Of a stretch of DNA of 64,000 nucleotides, positions 50,656 to 63,195 are shown in pieces. Numbering within the stretch: the stretch's first letter is position 1; each line of letters starts with the position of its first letter. Source of the stretch: Anisakis pegreffii (Eukaryota; Nematoda; Chromadorea; Rhabditida; Anisakidae); contig JAPYMA010000581.1 of the NCBI GenBank assembly GCA_035041965.1, positions 1-64,000 of the forward strand, read 5' to 3'. The notes beneath the pieces were generated by a model. That model was not told the origin of the DNA, searched no databases, and saw nothing but the letters and a program-made list of their open reading frames with translations. The position numbers and the translations under genes are program-made.

Positions 50656-51425
50656 GACGTGAGTGTCTATTCTCTTATACGCATTTATTTATTTATAACC
50701 GCTGAGTTTTTTTGCTTTGTTTATTGATATTGTAAAATATATGGAAAGGAAAAATTTTTTAAAATTACACACCTATCAAATACTCTGCAAACAGTTCACT
50801 GTATCGTATTCTCGTGATAATAATTTCTATAACGATTCATGCACTCCGATAATTTTTAAAATCATTTGTAGTTAGCTGTTGTTCAATCAATAAAATTTTT
50901 TAAAATTCCCGTCCGTCCTTTTTTCACTGAAATTGAAATCAATAACGACGAATTTTGTCGTGATCGCTGCTCCATTGATTTTAATGTGAAATGAATCAGT
51001 TTCTCAATCGAAATGAATTGCAAAATATTTGCACCATATTGTTCGTAATATCTGCACAATTTCGTAATATTTGCACCATACAGTGAGTGATTCACATAAA
51101 CATAGCCAGCGATAGCTTATCAATCAAAATCTAGCAATAAGATGTATCTTCTGCATCAAAGTATTACATATTTCAGTTGCAAGCATCACTGTCATAAAGC
51201 TAATGAATAAGAATGCTAATGAACGAAATATGATCAAAATAGTCAAGTCAAAGCTGAAACTCTAATAAAAGGGTGCGTTAAAATATCATATTATCGATTC
51301 TACTAGCAGATGTTTTAAGGCAATATGAAATCTGAACTATTCTATGTAGTATATTCTCAATTCCCAAACAACACTTTTTCACATTCGTTTTTTTCATTTA
51401 ATTTGTAACACAAGTGGATAGCAAT

Positions 51426-51436
51426 ATATATAAGCA
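51426..51436 (+). promoter_or_regulatory. TATA-like box before a candidate secreted-peptide ORF
   Basis: atatatataag lies about 70 bp upstream of the ATG at 51504, in an otherwise mixed-composition flank. It is suggestive only, because the genome is AT-rich. Confidence 0.25.
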
Positions 51437-51503
51437 ATATAAAAACGAATATAAACCAAACTCTGAGCACATTCTCCAAAACATAATTTATTATTGAAAC
51501 AAA

Positions 51504-51749
51504 ATGTCGATGCGAACGTTGCTGCATCATTCCCTTCATATCGGTCTATTTTTACTTATTCTCTGCATCAATTGCGCACATTTCTACAGAATTATCCACA
51601 AAAGGTACCACTTTCTTATCATTATCAATTTCTTTCATGTTATCCTTATCACCATCCAAAGCGGTGTCTGTCGTTCGTTACCATTCGAATTATTGCTCTC
51701 ATTTGGTTTATCACCATTGTCCGATTCCCACAACCTGTTCAGTTCCTAA
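51504..51749 (+). CDS. Candidate small secreted peptide (63 or 81 residues)
   Basis: Starts MSMRTLLHHSLHIGLFLLIL followed by CINCAHFYRIIHK. This is a basic end followed by a hydrophobic stretch, a plausible signal peptide with cleavage near INC-AH. A 60-bp segment at 51605-51664 has GT..AG ends and a pyrimidine-rich 3' part. Removing it keeps frame (63 residues, continuing SGVCRSLPFELLLSFG); leaving it in gives 81 residues. The stop is at 51747-51749. A TATA-like box precedes it. I know of no homologous family, and overlapping frames in this stretch are also open, so chance is a real possibility. Confidence 0.3.
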   Translation: MSMRTLLHHSLHIGLFLLILCINCAHFYRIIHKRYHFLIIINFFHVILITIQSGVCRSLPFELLLSFGLSPLSDSHNLFSS

Positions 51750-52548
51750 ATCATGTACAGTAATCATTCATTCATTTGCAACGTTCCATTTAAGTGATAT
51801 ATTCTGGAAAAGGGATTATCTATTGTTATCCTGTGTTATGTTATCTTGTTTCTAACAGCTCGTGTGTTATGTTTCAATCGGTCACCATACTGTATCAATG
51901 CTTTTCTGGCCAAATTTGGGCATATCAATGTTCATAATGTGCAGATCAAATGCTCAGAGGTGACAATAGCTTAGTATCTGCACACTGTTCCAGTTTATAT
52001 TTCGACAGATGTAAGCATAAAATGCGAATGAATGCTTTCCATACCACATTGTATAAATGACAATAAGAATTCACTCAATCCGAACGTGTTAAGCTAATAA
52101 ATGATCCAAGCGAAACGCGATGATGCTTTTATAATGGCTTTGTTCCCATAATGATGAATCACATTTCCAAATCTAATACAATTGATCTGTTCTCTAAGAC
52201 GAAAGGTTTCTGTAGCATATGAGTTTGTAGATTCTTAGTCACATCGGAGCAACTGAAAGATTTCATTGTTTTTGGTATGACTTGAACATAATGATGGCTT
52301 AAAAATGCAACTTCTCATTTTCCCTTAATGACAACCTTCTTTGATCAGTGGCCAACTGAACGTATGGGGTCAGGCCACATACCGGATTTCATCTCGTAAA
52401 GCAGTTGCAGTTGTAAACTTATCGATTCTCCCTGAGCAAAACACCTACTTACTTGCTTGAAAAATGCAACCTCTTTGAAAAGTCATCATTCATAAGTCTT
52501 GTGAGTCGACGCTGAAGATGTTTTCTCAAAACGCACTGTTCACAGTTG
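51750..52548. other. Upstream flank of plus-strand serpin
   Basis: Eight hundred bases of unique AT-rich sequence with no supported frame. A gcag acceptor-like site at about 52571-52574 lies inside the modelled serpin first exon, so the true 5' end could differ. Confidence 0.5.
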
Positions 52549-55500
52549 ATGAACTTAACTGAAATTACTTGCAGAAACGCAGATGAAAGTCGAATTCAAG
52601 AATCGGAGTATAAATTTGCCATTGAACTGTTACGTTATGTGACCCGAAATGGGCACACATCGTTTGTGATATCACCGTTCTCAATCGCCATCACCCTATC
52701 GATCCTAAGCTATGGTGCTGTCGGTAATACGCAAGCACAAATCGATAAACTGATAGCAAATGGTAGCAGAACTCATTCTTGTACCTCACACAAAACCCTT
52801 CAATTATCCGATCCAATCAGCAGCTCATATTTATAGCAGCCACCACCTCCAGTCAACTGAATATCCTTTCCAATACATTTTGCACATTTTTGCAGAATAA
52901 ATTCTGAATCAACGTCCCACTCACTCCCCCTATCTCAAGCCTCCGAAAATGCCTATGAATGTACAACAACCATTCTAGATGCTCAGTCTGAAGAGTGAAC
53001 ATACCTTGTCCGAGTATGATGAATGTTCATTAGTTATTAATTGTTGTTAATATGCTTACTGTGATGCAATTAATATGATCACACCACAGATCAATCACAT
53101 CGCGATCACTTCAGGCATAGAACATCAACGAACTCAGAACTACTTCAAAACTCACAATGATCAACTTCAAAATTCCTCATCAAATTCCACCATCAGCAAC
53201 ACTGCCTTCCACTCACTGAACCTTATTGTGATTCGACAAAAGAACAACCTCACCTCAATAAACGAGCAGTTCAGGCTTAACACCGTGCATGAATATTATC
53301 GTTCTCAGATCATGCTCAACGACTTCTCAAATGCAACGGATTTAATTTCCGTGCGTTCAACTTGTTCACATTACAAAGTTTATCGAAGTGATTAAGTTTT
53401 CCAGAAAGAAATCACCGAAACTGTAGATTTCATTTGCAGTATTTTTCGGGAACATTTTTCGGGTAGTTTTCTAGGAACCAGTTTTGCTCACACGGACACT
53501 TGCTGATGCTGAGTTTCAACGGAAAACACTGAAAACATTTCATTTCCTTTACATTATACTGAACTTTCGATAGCACTTCTTCAACGAGTCATTTTCAAGG
53601 ATATTGATGAGTGGATTAGAGCTGAATCCGATTCGTACATTGATACGATTGCAAATCAAGCGAACACACGTCCACAATCAAAAATTCTCGTCTTCAACGC
53701 CGTTTGGATGTGGGCTGAGTGGATCAAGAAATTCAAAAACGAAGAAACCTTTCTGAAGGATTTCTATGTGAATCAAGATGAAATCAAACGGGTGTGTGCC
53801 TTTTTGTTTTCAGCGTTTCTTTCCCATTTGCAAAAGCTGCTTCATCAGCCAGCTTCACTAACATTTCCATGCGTTCGCTCTCTCAAGAGACTAATTCCAC
53901 TAGGCTGCAAGAATATATTGTCTATAATCGTTCAGTCTGCATTAAACTTGACGATATGAAGTCGAATTTCGAATAACTTTACCGATATGAAGTAATTTAA
54001 AAGGTATTCAGCAAATGTGGTACTGCCTAATTTCGAAAATCATCTACTTTGGATGAAAAGTATTTCAGATTTCTTAAAAGTTAAGATGTGTTAATATATT
54101 GGAATTTTAAATTCTGCATCATTGACAAGGTATGTGAATAAGTGTTGCGTATATTGTGAATAGAAGCTGCATACAGTTTTGTTGAATTCAGGTTAACATG
54201 ATGCCAATTTGGGCATACGGCACATATCGATATGGCGAGAACGCTGATCTGCAGGTGGTTGGAATACCGTTCAGTGACGAAGAAACGTACATGTATATAT
54301 TCTTAACGAGGGATAGGTATGCGGTGTTGAATGACTTCATAAAGGATATGGATTATCAACGGATTATCGCTCTGATAAATCGATGTAAAATTGTGGATGT
54401 TGAAGTTGGTCACTGTTTAACTTAGATTCTTCATTACATTAAGAATCATTGAGTAGCTCATTAAATCCGCATATTACTGCAGGAATTCACATTCTTTTAT
54501 GTAAATGCGGTTATTTGATGACAATATTCTGCTGATTATTGAGTATTATTAGCTTGTAAGGGCCTAACAGGGTTTTCATTCGTTTTAACAGAGTTCTCAT
54601 TCTTTTCCTTGCTGTTACAATCGCTCTCATAGCTTTTATCACCAAAATTGTTCTCTTCTACTAATTTCTCATTCATTTCACTCAATAATCAAAGTCGAAT
54701 TCTCATTCTATCAAATACACTTTATAATTGATCAGTTGATTGTTGAACAATAATATTTTATTGCTGTATTGTTGATTTTGGCTATCAACACTCGTCAATG
54801 TATCGAGTAAATATTATAAGCTACAGAATGAGAAGTTGATTCGAACTGTGAAGTGAAATGAGACGAAATGAATGAGAAAAGTCATGAAGAGAACGATATT
54901 CACAAGTAATAGCTATGAGAGTGAATACAACACGTCTGAAAAGAATGAGAATTCATGTAAATATTTGCAATGAGCGTATCACAGACAATAGCTTTTCATG
55001 CAATCATAATCGATTGCAGTAATGCGTCACTGTGTTAAGAGTGATCGACTATGGTTTAAATGTACCGATGTCATGTAAAATAAACTAGAATCAAGCGCAA
55101 TTCAGGTTGAAATTCCAACATTTCGCATTGAGACAGAATTCAGCATGAGAGATGCTCTAGTGTATATGGGTATTCATGATGCATTCACAACAAACGCTGA
55201 TTTCTCGTCGATATCGAACGATCGCGATGAGAATCTCTTCCTTTCCGGCATCTATCAGAAAACAATATTTGAGGTACGCTATCACCATCCAATGTGTTCT
55301 CTCATAATCCCAAATATTCACATTTCATTGAGAAGTTTTCAGAGTGGATCATTAAAATAGCGAAAAAAAAGAAAAAGAAAAGAGTTACAGATTAATGAGA
55401 ACGGTACAATGCCATCGGACGTCCGAAGACCGAATCTACGACCGCTGAAGAGAATGCTTTGGCAAGGCGGTCATATCAAGTTCATCGCTGACCATCCGTT

Positions 55501-55558
55501 CTGGTTTGCGATTGTCAAGCAGAATTTATTCTTGTTTATTGGCAGTTTCACTGGATGA
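52549..55558 (+). CDS. Serpin with non-canonical hinge (probably non-inhibitory)
   Basis: Six exons, 52549-52762, 53115-53350, 53600-53791, 54192-54404, 55106-55273 and 55391-55558, are in phase and give 396 residues. Introns fall at the same positions as in the minus-strand serpin at 45799-47927, so the two are paralogues. Landmarks: YKFAIELLRYV, SFVISPFSIAITLSILSYGA, KILVFNAVWMWAEW, VEIPTFRIETEFSM and FIADHPFWFAIVKQNLFLFI. The hinge reads NENGTMPSDVRRPNL where inhibitory serpins need a run of small residues, so it should not insert as an inhibitor. Exon 2 is strongly diverged (many Ser/Asn) but aligns with the paralogue's second exon (its ANSVYVDQ region). Intron 4 holds a copy of repeat family A. 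A chaperone-like or storage role, or early pseudogenisation, would fit. Confidence 0.8.
54500..54998. repeat. ORF-bearing repeat family A, copy 2, inside serpin intron 4
   Basis: Same orientation as copy 1. The minus-strand frame reads SEMNEKLVEENNFGDKSYES and then stops at a TGA or TAA after the Asn-rich stretch, so it is shorter than in the other copies. The right part shares aataatattttattgctgt, gagaagttgattcgaactg and aaaagaatgagaattcatg with copy 1. Confidence 0.85.
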
Positions 55559-56118
55559 TGTTAACGATTGTGATCACCACATTCATTTGTGTGTTTTCAC
55601 TCTCTTATTAGCTTGCCGTCTCTTTATTATCCCATTGTTATTACCGTTGTTATGCAATAGAATGCACTGATTACAGTTCATCATTATTTTTTGCGAGGTT
55701 ATCCTCATTTCTGTTATTCATAAAATTATAAGAAAACGCCGTCTAAGGAAGCATTTTAAGCTCCAGTTCTCTTCCCATGAGTAGTTACTCATTAGAATCA
55801 TTCCGCATACATGTGTTTAACGGAGCTAAGCCTGTGAACTCATTCACTTTTAGTTGAATGAATCAGCAAATTTTCTTTTATGAACATTTTCAGATTACTT
55901 TATTGTGAATACAATGTAATTGTTTTGAATACAACACAAACATTTTTACATTCTACGTAAGAAGAATAACACAAAACAATAATATTATACAATATACACA
56001 CAAGTGAACTCAGTACAAATAATTTCTCATCAGTAGTATGGTCGACTGCTTCATATGGTAAAACGACGAAGAAGCGAATGGGAAGGAAACAACTGATGAA
56101 ATTAATTAAAACTTCTTG
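55559..56118. other. Intergenic between convergent serpin and MADF-BESS gene
   Basis: The two genes converge here, so this should contain both 3' UTRs. AT-rich, no frame, nothing else seen. Confidence 0.6.
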
Positions 56119-58228
56119 TTAGGAGAATAAATTGTGCACAACGCCTGTGATCGCAGTGCTTTTTTCGATGAATTCCATTTCCTTTTCAAATATGAGATCG
56201 CTGATTTTTTTCTGCAATCGAATTCCATCCGCAGGTGACATCTGATAGACGAGTCGCAGTTTTGACTCGATCGTTCGCGCTGAAAAACACTTATCGTTAT
56301 CAGTGCTAATGATGAAGTAATGACGAGTGGCACTGAATATGAAGAAACTTATTATTGAATCAATCACACAAATGGAAGATCTGATACGTTTCGATTAGAA
56401 TGAAACTTTAAAGTACCAAAACACTTCTAGAAGGCGTTCGCACGCAACACTTTATTGAGAAATGTATGATGAAATCATAATTCGACTAATTCCACACGCG
56501 CAATTCAAAAAACCTCACGTCAGTCTCTGATATAAGCTAATGAACTGTTAAATATAAAACATTTTGCAATTCAAAAAGTAACGTTCGACGTTGGCGTTTA
56601 CAATAAATAAAACTGTCTCTCTACGATAACATTCCACTGAATTAAACGAGAATCCGATTGAATCAAAGAAATATTCCCCTTCAGATGGTGAATAATACAA
56701 AAATCAGTCACACTAAAGAACTGGCCATCACTAACCGAAGTGTGTGAATTGATCGTCGGATTGCACTTTCGGCAAAATGAATTGCTGCGGTATCAAGTGA
56801 TTACCATTACAAGCATTGTTGCTATTATTAGAGTTGTTGCTGGTATTATTTGTGGTATTTACATTACAGCTATTGATATGATCATAATTGATGACTCGTT
56901 TTGATGATGACGGAATCAGATCGATATCGATCAGGTCAAGATTCGTTGCAGACGATGGACGCACAATGCTACTACTGTTCAGGTGTCGTTTCCTATCAAT
57001 ACTGTAGCAATTACTGTTGCTCGTGGTGCTATTTTCACCGCTCGACGATACACTTGCCACTGTGTTCTTGTCATCAGACTCACGTTGGCTATCCATTTCG
57101 GGCGTTGACTGATGCTCTATCGATTCACTCATATTCTCAATCGGTACTGATGATGACGACTGAAGACTTTCTAAGGCACTTGCTAGTGGCAGAGTTGATA
57201 TTGTTGCCGTTACTGTTGTCGTATTATTACTACTGGTGGATTCATTATTGTTCTGACTGTTGTTATCTGTGATACTGGCATTATTGTCTGTATTATTGTT
57301 ATCGTTGGTACTGATATTACTATGAATAATGCTGTTGCCATTATTCGCGGTAGTGTTTTGCTTGATGGATGAAGAGGATGGCGTTGACGAGATGTGTTGA
57401 TAGTTGGAGCTTTCTGAATGGGAATAAGGTTGAGTTGACTGCGATGCCTCGCATATAGACGAGATTGATAATGATGTACTGAAATGACTTGATTACAATC
57501 ATAATAAGACGGATTTCACAACGATAGCATCGATAACTGTAATAGTAATGGTAGTTATGAATAAGATAAGCTCTCACTCTGTCCAATAGGTGGAATCCTT
57601 ATTGAAATCGACACTATCCAAAAACAGTAAATGATCGTAAAATCGCCACTGATCTTTGCCCGTTCGTTTGGCACGTCGAAACTGGTCACGAAGCATATTC
57701 CACTGCCGCAGTAATTCATTCTCTTAAAATTCAACAACGGAGTTATTTCAAATGAATTTACTACTGGTAATAGTTATGAACAAATATTAGCAATAACCAA
57801 CCAGTGACTCGGACAGCATAGATGATACTCATTTTCCTCGCGATTTGTGACATTATGACTTTCTTCCATCGATGGCAACGATAGTTCTTATCTTTTGGAT
57901 TCCATAAACACTCGGATTGACAAAACTCTCTGATCAGCGTCTCTTTCATATTATCACACCATATCAGATGATAGTCTGATTTCTGGATGAAATTACCCTT
58001 TGAATTGTATTCATTCAGAAACATTTCATAACAACACACTAGTAAATGACAAAATGGATAAGCGATTACCACGCACAACGATGGTTTAGTGTCGACGCTG
58101 ATCATGCTCAAGGCTTTGTTTTCAATAGTGGACAGTGATAGAGACTTATCGTTGTTATCAACTGCATAGCACGTGTCTAGTGCTGGATTGCTTAACGTTT
58201 CATTCAGTGAGACACAATTACCGTCCAT
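56119..58228 (-). CDS. MADF-BESS domain putative transcription factor
   Basis: Five phase-consistent exons, 58228-58070, 57982-57829, 57722-57578, 57478-56736 and 56279-56119, encode 453 residues. The MADF domain is split over exons 2 and 3: KETLIREFCQSECLWNPKDK, RWKKVIMSQIARKM, then NELLRQWNMLRDQFRRAKR and DQWRFYDHLLFLDSV, with the expected Trp and Arg spacing for this Myb-like DNA-binding fold. The large fourth exon is a Ser/Thr/Asn-rich linker of about 250 residues with poly-Asn runs (NNTSNNSNNSNNACNGN). The last exon carries a BESS-like motif, RTIESKLRLVYQMSPADGIR then LQKKISDLIFEKEME, normally for protein interaction. The 78-bp intron 1 is inferred because the sequence it removes is hydrophobic and atypical; leaving it in keeps frame. 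The ATG at 58228 follows a gatgag acceptor-like site. Target genes are unknown. Confidence 0.82.
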
Positions 58229-59590
58229 CTCATCCGACTGAACTCTGCAAACTGCAGTTATTATCGCAACATTTTTTCACTGCATCAGCGCTATGCTCTT
58301 ATTATTGCCAATGCTTTTATTGAAATCACTATCGTAAAAGGTTGCATGCATTACATTTGATGTTTCGCTTTCTCACATTGTGATGATGAGTGAGCACTGT
58401 AATTGCGATGGCTCGTTAACAGAACGCAATGTAAAAATGGTTTAGGCAATCGTTCAATTTGAATAAACATTCACTGCTCAGAGAGCAGCTAGTCTTATAA
58501 GGATATTGAGTTTAGGATGCGTTACGACGGTTCAAAAATGCAACGAACGATTCATTCTGAATTACTACTGTTCATTATACTCGATTCAGTACTTAAATGG
58601 CTACGTCTAGAAAACAATTTCTAAAATATTTTCGTGGGATTGGCAGGACGATAGTGTTGAGAATCGAAGGAATACAGCGAAACCGTTGAAATGCGGATTT
58701 GAGCGTTCACAACGATAAATGTAGATATGAAAAAGCATTAACAACCAACACAAGCCGACATACGCAAACAAGACGGCCAACAACATTCGATTGGATACGC
58801 TCGCGACTCGACAGACATCGATTACGCGTCCGATGATTAAGACATACACATACAACTACCAACACTCCGACTCGGTCTCCTTTCATTCGTCTTTCAACAA
58901 ATTTATTTCCAATTTCTGGTTCAGCTCGGAATATTCCATTCCCTATTTCTCTACTCATCCATTAGATTTCCACTGATTAACTCAGAAAATCGCTTTGCAT
59001 AGCCAGCAGAAAATTGCTAATAGATCAACGCAACTGGAATAGTTTTCCTGTTTTAGATAGCAATATGTTTGGATGATGTATATGTTGAAGTGAGGAAATT
59101 CGATACTTACCAACCTGTGCAATTAGTAATTTATCGTTTGAATGCGATTCTTTACAACGTTTCAAAATTTGCATACTTTAAGTGATGACCAAACCAAGTA
59201 ATGAGAATAACAACCAATTGAGTGAATATGATCTCATGCTCTTAGAATGGAACAAATTCTCGTTTACATTAGTGCACTTATCATCGATACACAGTCAACT
59301 TGCTTATCATTCATTGTGCAATCGAATTTCTTGATTCAGTTTCAGTGCAAATTCAATGTTCCAAACAAACCCTTCCTGAGTTCCTATGAATTACACATCA
59401 TAGTAGACAGCTACCACATATCTCAGTTTAGCGTTCAAATGAGATTTTATTCTTGCGATGTTTTGTCAGCCGTGGTTCGCAGCAGTTTTCTTGGAACCAG
59501 TTCATATTGTTACATTATTGCATTTTCTCTCGGGTGCAAAAGGAAATTCCTTCTTTCAAATTTGAAAGAGAGTTTGTATTGAGCATTGAA
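58229..59590. other. Divergent intergenic region, MADF-BESS to uL18m
   Basis: The two genes point away from each other, so both promoters lie here. Short frames (58607-58958 on minus, 59247-59582 on plus) have no family resemblance. The frame upstream of the uL18m ATG stays open to about 59453, which leaves room for a longer N-terminus. Confidence 0.55.
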
Positions 59591-60547
59591 ATGAGTGCTA
59601 AATACTTAACGAAATTTGTGAATCGGAATCCACGAAATCTGGAGATGCTTGGGTTGCAAGCTCGTCCAACTGGTTATGAACTAGAGAAAGATCGACATCG
59701 ACGTTGTTTCATTTACAAGTTTGTTTTGAATTCATCATCATTTTTGTTGGTCTGAATCTTGTGTTGTCGCAAACATGCTGCTGTAATGCTTGACGAGACG
59801 ATGCACCTCAAAATTAGCTTGTCACTGAAGCCGTTATACGGAAGATAAAAGAAATCGGATGAAATTGCTGAATAATAATATGATTAAATGATTGAACGAA
59901 TGCTCGAATTGAACGAATCCAGCTTTCTAACTTGCTGATTTGAACAACCTTGTGATGGATAATTCAAATCAATTTAAGAACTGATCTCATTCGATCGAAG
60001 GCTCACACTGAAGCACGCTTGATCCATTATCGTAATGGTGTTGTGTTGAGTGCATCAACAAGAGAAAAGGCTATCTCTTCCCAGTTATACAGGTAGATCT
60101 CGTAAATCCCGTTACGCTAACGGTTGTTCCAAGTTCGATGAAGAATTGCTTGACAAGCATGAATCAACTAAAAAATGAGCTCATTTCCTGAATCTATTAT
60201 AGTAATGTTGATAAGTGTGCGGCCGCAAACCTGGGTCGAGTGCTTGCGTTGAGGTGTTTGATGTCTGGTATTCATTTTGCCATCGTGTCTGATTCAGACG
60301 AGTCAATTCAGCGAAGTGAACACGTAAGTTGCGTATTATTTTCATGAGATCAATGTTTTCAGTGACCTAGCTCATCTAATCTAAAATATTCGACTTTCAG
60401 CTAAAGGTGTTTTATGAGGCGTTGGCGAAGGGTGGTTTAACCTTGAACGAGCCAGAGCCTATCGAGCACAGCTATCGTACCGATCGAATGCTCACTTATG
60501 ACTCATATCCTGTCCATCATACAATGGAGGATAAAACTGATGAATAA
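59591..60547 (+). CDS. MRPL18: Mitochondrial large-subunit ribosomal protein uL18m
   Basis: uL18 of the mitochondrial ribosome; in other animals uL18m also helps import or bind 5S rRNA or its replacement in the central protuberance. Four phase-consistent exons, 59591-59718, 59979-60092, 60203-60323 and 60401-60547, give 169 residues (human 180). The N-terminal block FVNRNPRNLEMLGL matches the family signature. It continues KTDLIRSKAHTEARLIHYRN and VLSASTREKAISSQLYS, then NLGRVLALRCLMSGIHF (the uL18 helix) and FYEALAKGGLTLNEPEPIEH. The chosen ATG gives MSAKYLTKF; the frame is open upstream, so a longer presequence is possible. The stop overlaps an aataaa-like string (60542-60548), and a further aataaa at about 60767 may be the polyadenylation signal. 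Confidence 0.92.
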
Positions 60548-63195
60548 ACATTTATTTCATTTGTATATTTTGTTGATGTATTTATCACTTAGAGTGAATG
60601 TGTTCAGATCTAGTTAATTGATTGCTTCATTTGTTATTCGTTATCATTTGAACTGTAATGTGTTCAGTCAAGCTCCTCAATTGATAATCTGCACAAAATT
60701 GTATAGAATTGTTATTTTGAATCACGCTTATTCTAGTATAAATTATAATTTACATACATGTGCCGAAATAAAAATTTGAACTCATATCCCATGGTTATTT
60801 CTTTAAAATTCACATATTTTTCAGTCGACGCACTTTTAGAGAAAAACATTTTGCAAATGACTCTTGTTGTTTTATGGGAATCCGATAAGCGAGCATGTAT
60901 GACTTCTTGTTGAGTTTTTGCAGTAAGATGGTGGTGATCGAACAGAGAATAAAGATGTGCATTGAATAAATAAACTGAAAGGCAGATTATTCTTAAGAGG
61001 AATTATGCGGTTGTTCAAGGATTAGTTCGTAGATATCACCGAGTATCCAGGCATCCATCCCGTAGTAGGGGTTATGCATTGATGGGTTGGATGGATGGAT
61101 GGATGGATCAATGAAGAAGTAAGTGTATTGCATGCAACTGGATTGTGTAAACACAAGATATATGAGTCTGCTAAATACATAAGACATTTGCACTTGATGC
61201 ATCATCCATTCAAACACTTCACCTTTTCATCATGACTGTCTAATGTTAGAATCTGATGAAATTGGTCTTCGTATCAAGGTTACTCTAGGAATGCAGTTGC
61301 TCATGTGCATTTCATATTCGACTGGTCACTTCTCGAGTTCACATTTCACAACTTTGGCATCTTATTGCACTGTTTACGCATAGTAGTAATAAATAACCTG
61401 GTTCTAATATGAGTAGATTTATGTTGCTTCAATACAAGTAAGTATTGGTTGATGTGAGCAGTAAGGAATGTAGATGAGAATCGATGAATTTTTGAATAGC
61501 ACATATTCAGTGGGCGTTTCAGAATGGAGCCTCTTCAGGGCTGGATACTGATGAAAATTACATCAGAGAGCTAAAACTAGTAGTCTTCGTTTGCATTAAA
61601 TGTGAGAAAATTCAGATTTTTAAACGCATGTTTGGGTTTAAATTGAGTTTAAATGATAATCGAATTCCCACTTGTCTAAAGCAATAAACGTCAGCAAATG
61701 CACTAACAGATTTACGCATTGAGTAAACTTTCGGCATTTCAATTTTCATTTATGCAGTCCAACATCTGCTTATCCGTTTAGAAATAACTAATTCTACTAG
61801 CGGTTTCTGGATTGGTCTTTAATACGTCACGTTGAACTATATATCTTAATGTATCGACTGAAAAATAGTCTGAATTGACGGTCGATTTGTATTTATTTTC
61901 GCAATCCGATGATTCATTGAGGTAGCAAATTTTTTGCACAAACCAACGTAGGTCTTTTAAAACTCGTACTTTCTAAAGGGAGTTCCGTCGAAGAATCATA
62001 GAGGGTGTTTTTTCCTAATTTTGCCGTAATCGAAACAAATAATGCAATTTTCATCTTCCCTTGTGGTTTGTATCAACTCAAAATAATTATTACGTGATCA
62101 GGTATAGGGACTGTTGAGTAGAACAGAATGCTTTACACAGTCTTACTGTAAATTCGTACATTTCTATGGCTCTTCTGTTCAGAACAACCACTCGTCCGAT
62201 TCAATCATCGAAGGTAGTTTTGATATTGTGATAAGCCACTGTCTCCCTTATCAGGAGCTTATGAATCTTTTCCAGTCATTATCCCCCTTCGCTTATCCGC
62301 ACTATCGTCAGCAGTCCCATTTTGGAGGGTTGTCATATTCTGCAACTGTTATCGACAGCAATTATTATAGGAAATCAATTATGAATTGAAATGAATTTTC
62401 TAGTTTTAAGGCGATACAATGAAACGAAATTAAAAATGTGTCACATGCACATCTATTATTCATGGATGAGATTATCTTACGTTAGTAATTTTCAGTGTTG
62501 TGTCTGTTGCGTATATATAATGACAAAAATTCTATGGCTATATCCAAATTAAATATACTGGCTATTGCATACCGACGACCATGATGTCTCTTTTTTATTT
62601 CAACTTTTAAGTCATTTTATTTCAAAAAGCTTATCAACTCCTAAACTGAACTTATCACCTTTTTTCACGCTTCAAATATTTCGTGTTTTATCTTTTCGTT
62701 TCCAAAAAAAACCCAATATGAAATGCAACGTTGGATTTGGTGTGATCCGAGCGATCAATTTTTCATCATCCGTTCACATTCCATCGCTTCCTTATTAATA
62801 AATTGATTGCACAGGGAGTAATCTAAATTTAATATCATTAAGATGCGATTGAGCTCGAAGAGTGTTAGAGTTCAAAGCAGAATATTATGATATACTGCAA
62901 AATGGACCTCTCTACAAGGGCATCATCACTCGCCTCTATTAATAGATTCTTTAAAATTTCACGAATTTTAAAGTTAATAATAAAATGCGATAAAACTGAT
63001 GAATATGGTTAAATTATTCAGATACACACCTAAATCAGGCTATTCAAAAGTGCACGGGAAGAAAGCGAAATATGGGCGGCGTATGGTCACCGCATTCAAA
63101 TCACCGACTTGGTGAATCGAATAACGACGATGCACAACAGATGCTCAATTATTGTTATTTTCATAATGAGATTCGTTCGTTTCTTACAATTAGGA
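60548..63195. other. Intergenic, uL18m to ligand-gated channel
   Basis: About 2.6 kb. It includes a short ggat tandem run at 61083-61107. A 91-codon plus-strand frame at 62114-62389 lacks recognisable motifs and is not called. The right end should hold the channel promoter or trans-splice site. Confidence 0.6.

Larger units (their letters stand above)
47928..51503. other. Intergenic between the serpins, repeat-rich
   Basis: Carries the upstream flank of the minus-strand serpin, repeat family B copy 2, repeat family A copy 1, a G-rich hAT-like fragment and an (attt)n microsatellite. No supported gene is found. The 49306-49503 minus-strand frame belongs to the repeat. Confidence 0.65.

Noticed and set aside
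50545..50727. Frame encoding a repeated IYLFIYLF peptide
   Set aside because: It is the translation of the (attt)n microsatellite.
53075..53395. A separate 106-residue Asn/Ser-rich protein
   Set aside because: Its central part joins in phase as exon 2 of the plus-strand serpin, and aligns by position with the paralogue's second exon.
56901..57272. Plus-strand Tyr/Cys-rich frame of 123 codons
   Set aside because: It is the complement of the Ser/Asn-codon-rich fourth exon of the MADF-BESS gene.
62114..62389. 91-codon plus-strand frame upstream of the channel gene
   Set aside because: No recognisable motif, no convincing start or splice context, composition like the flanks. Left uncalled.
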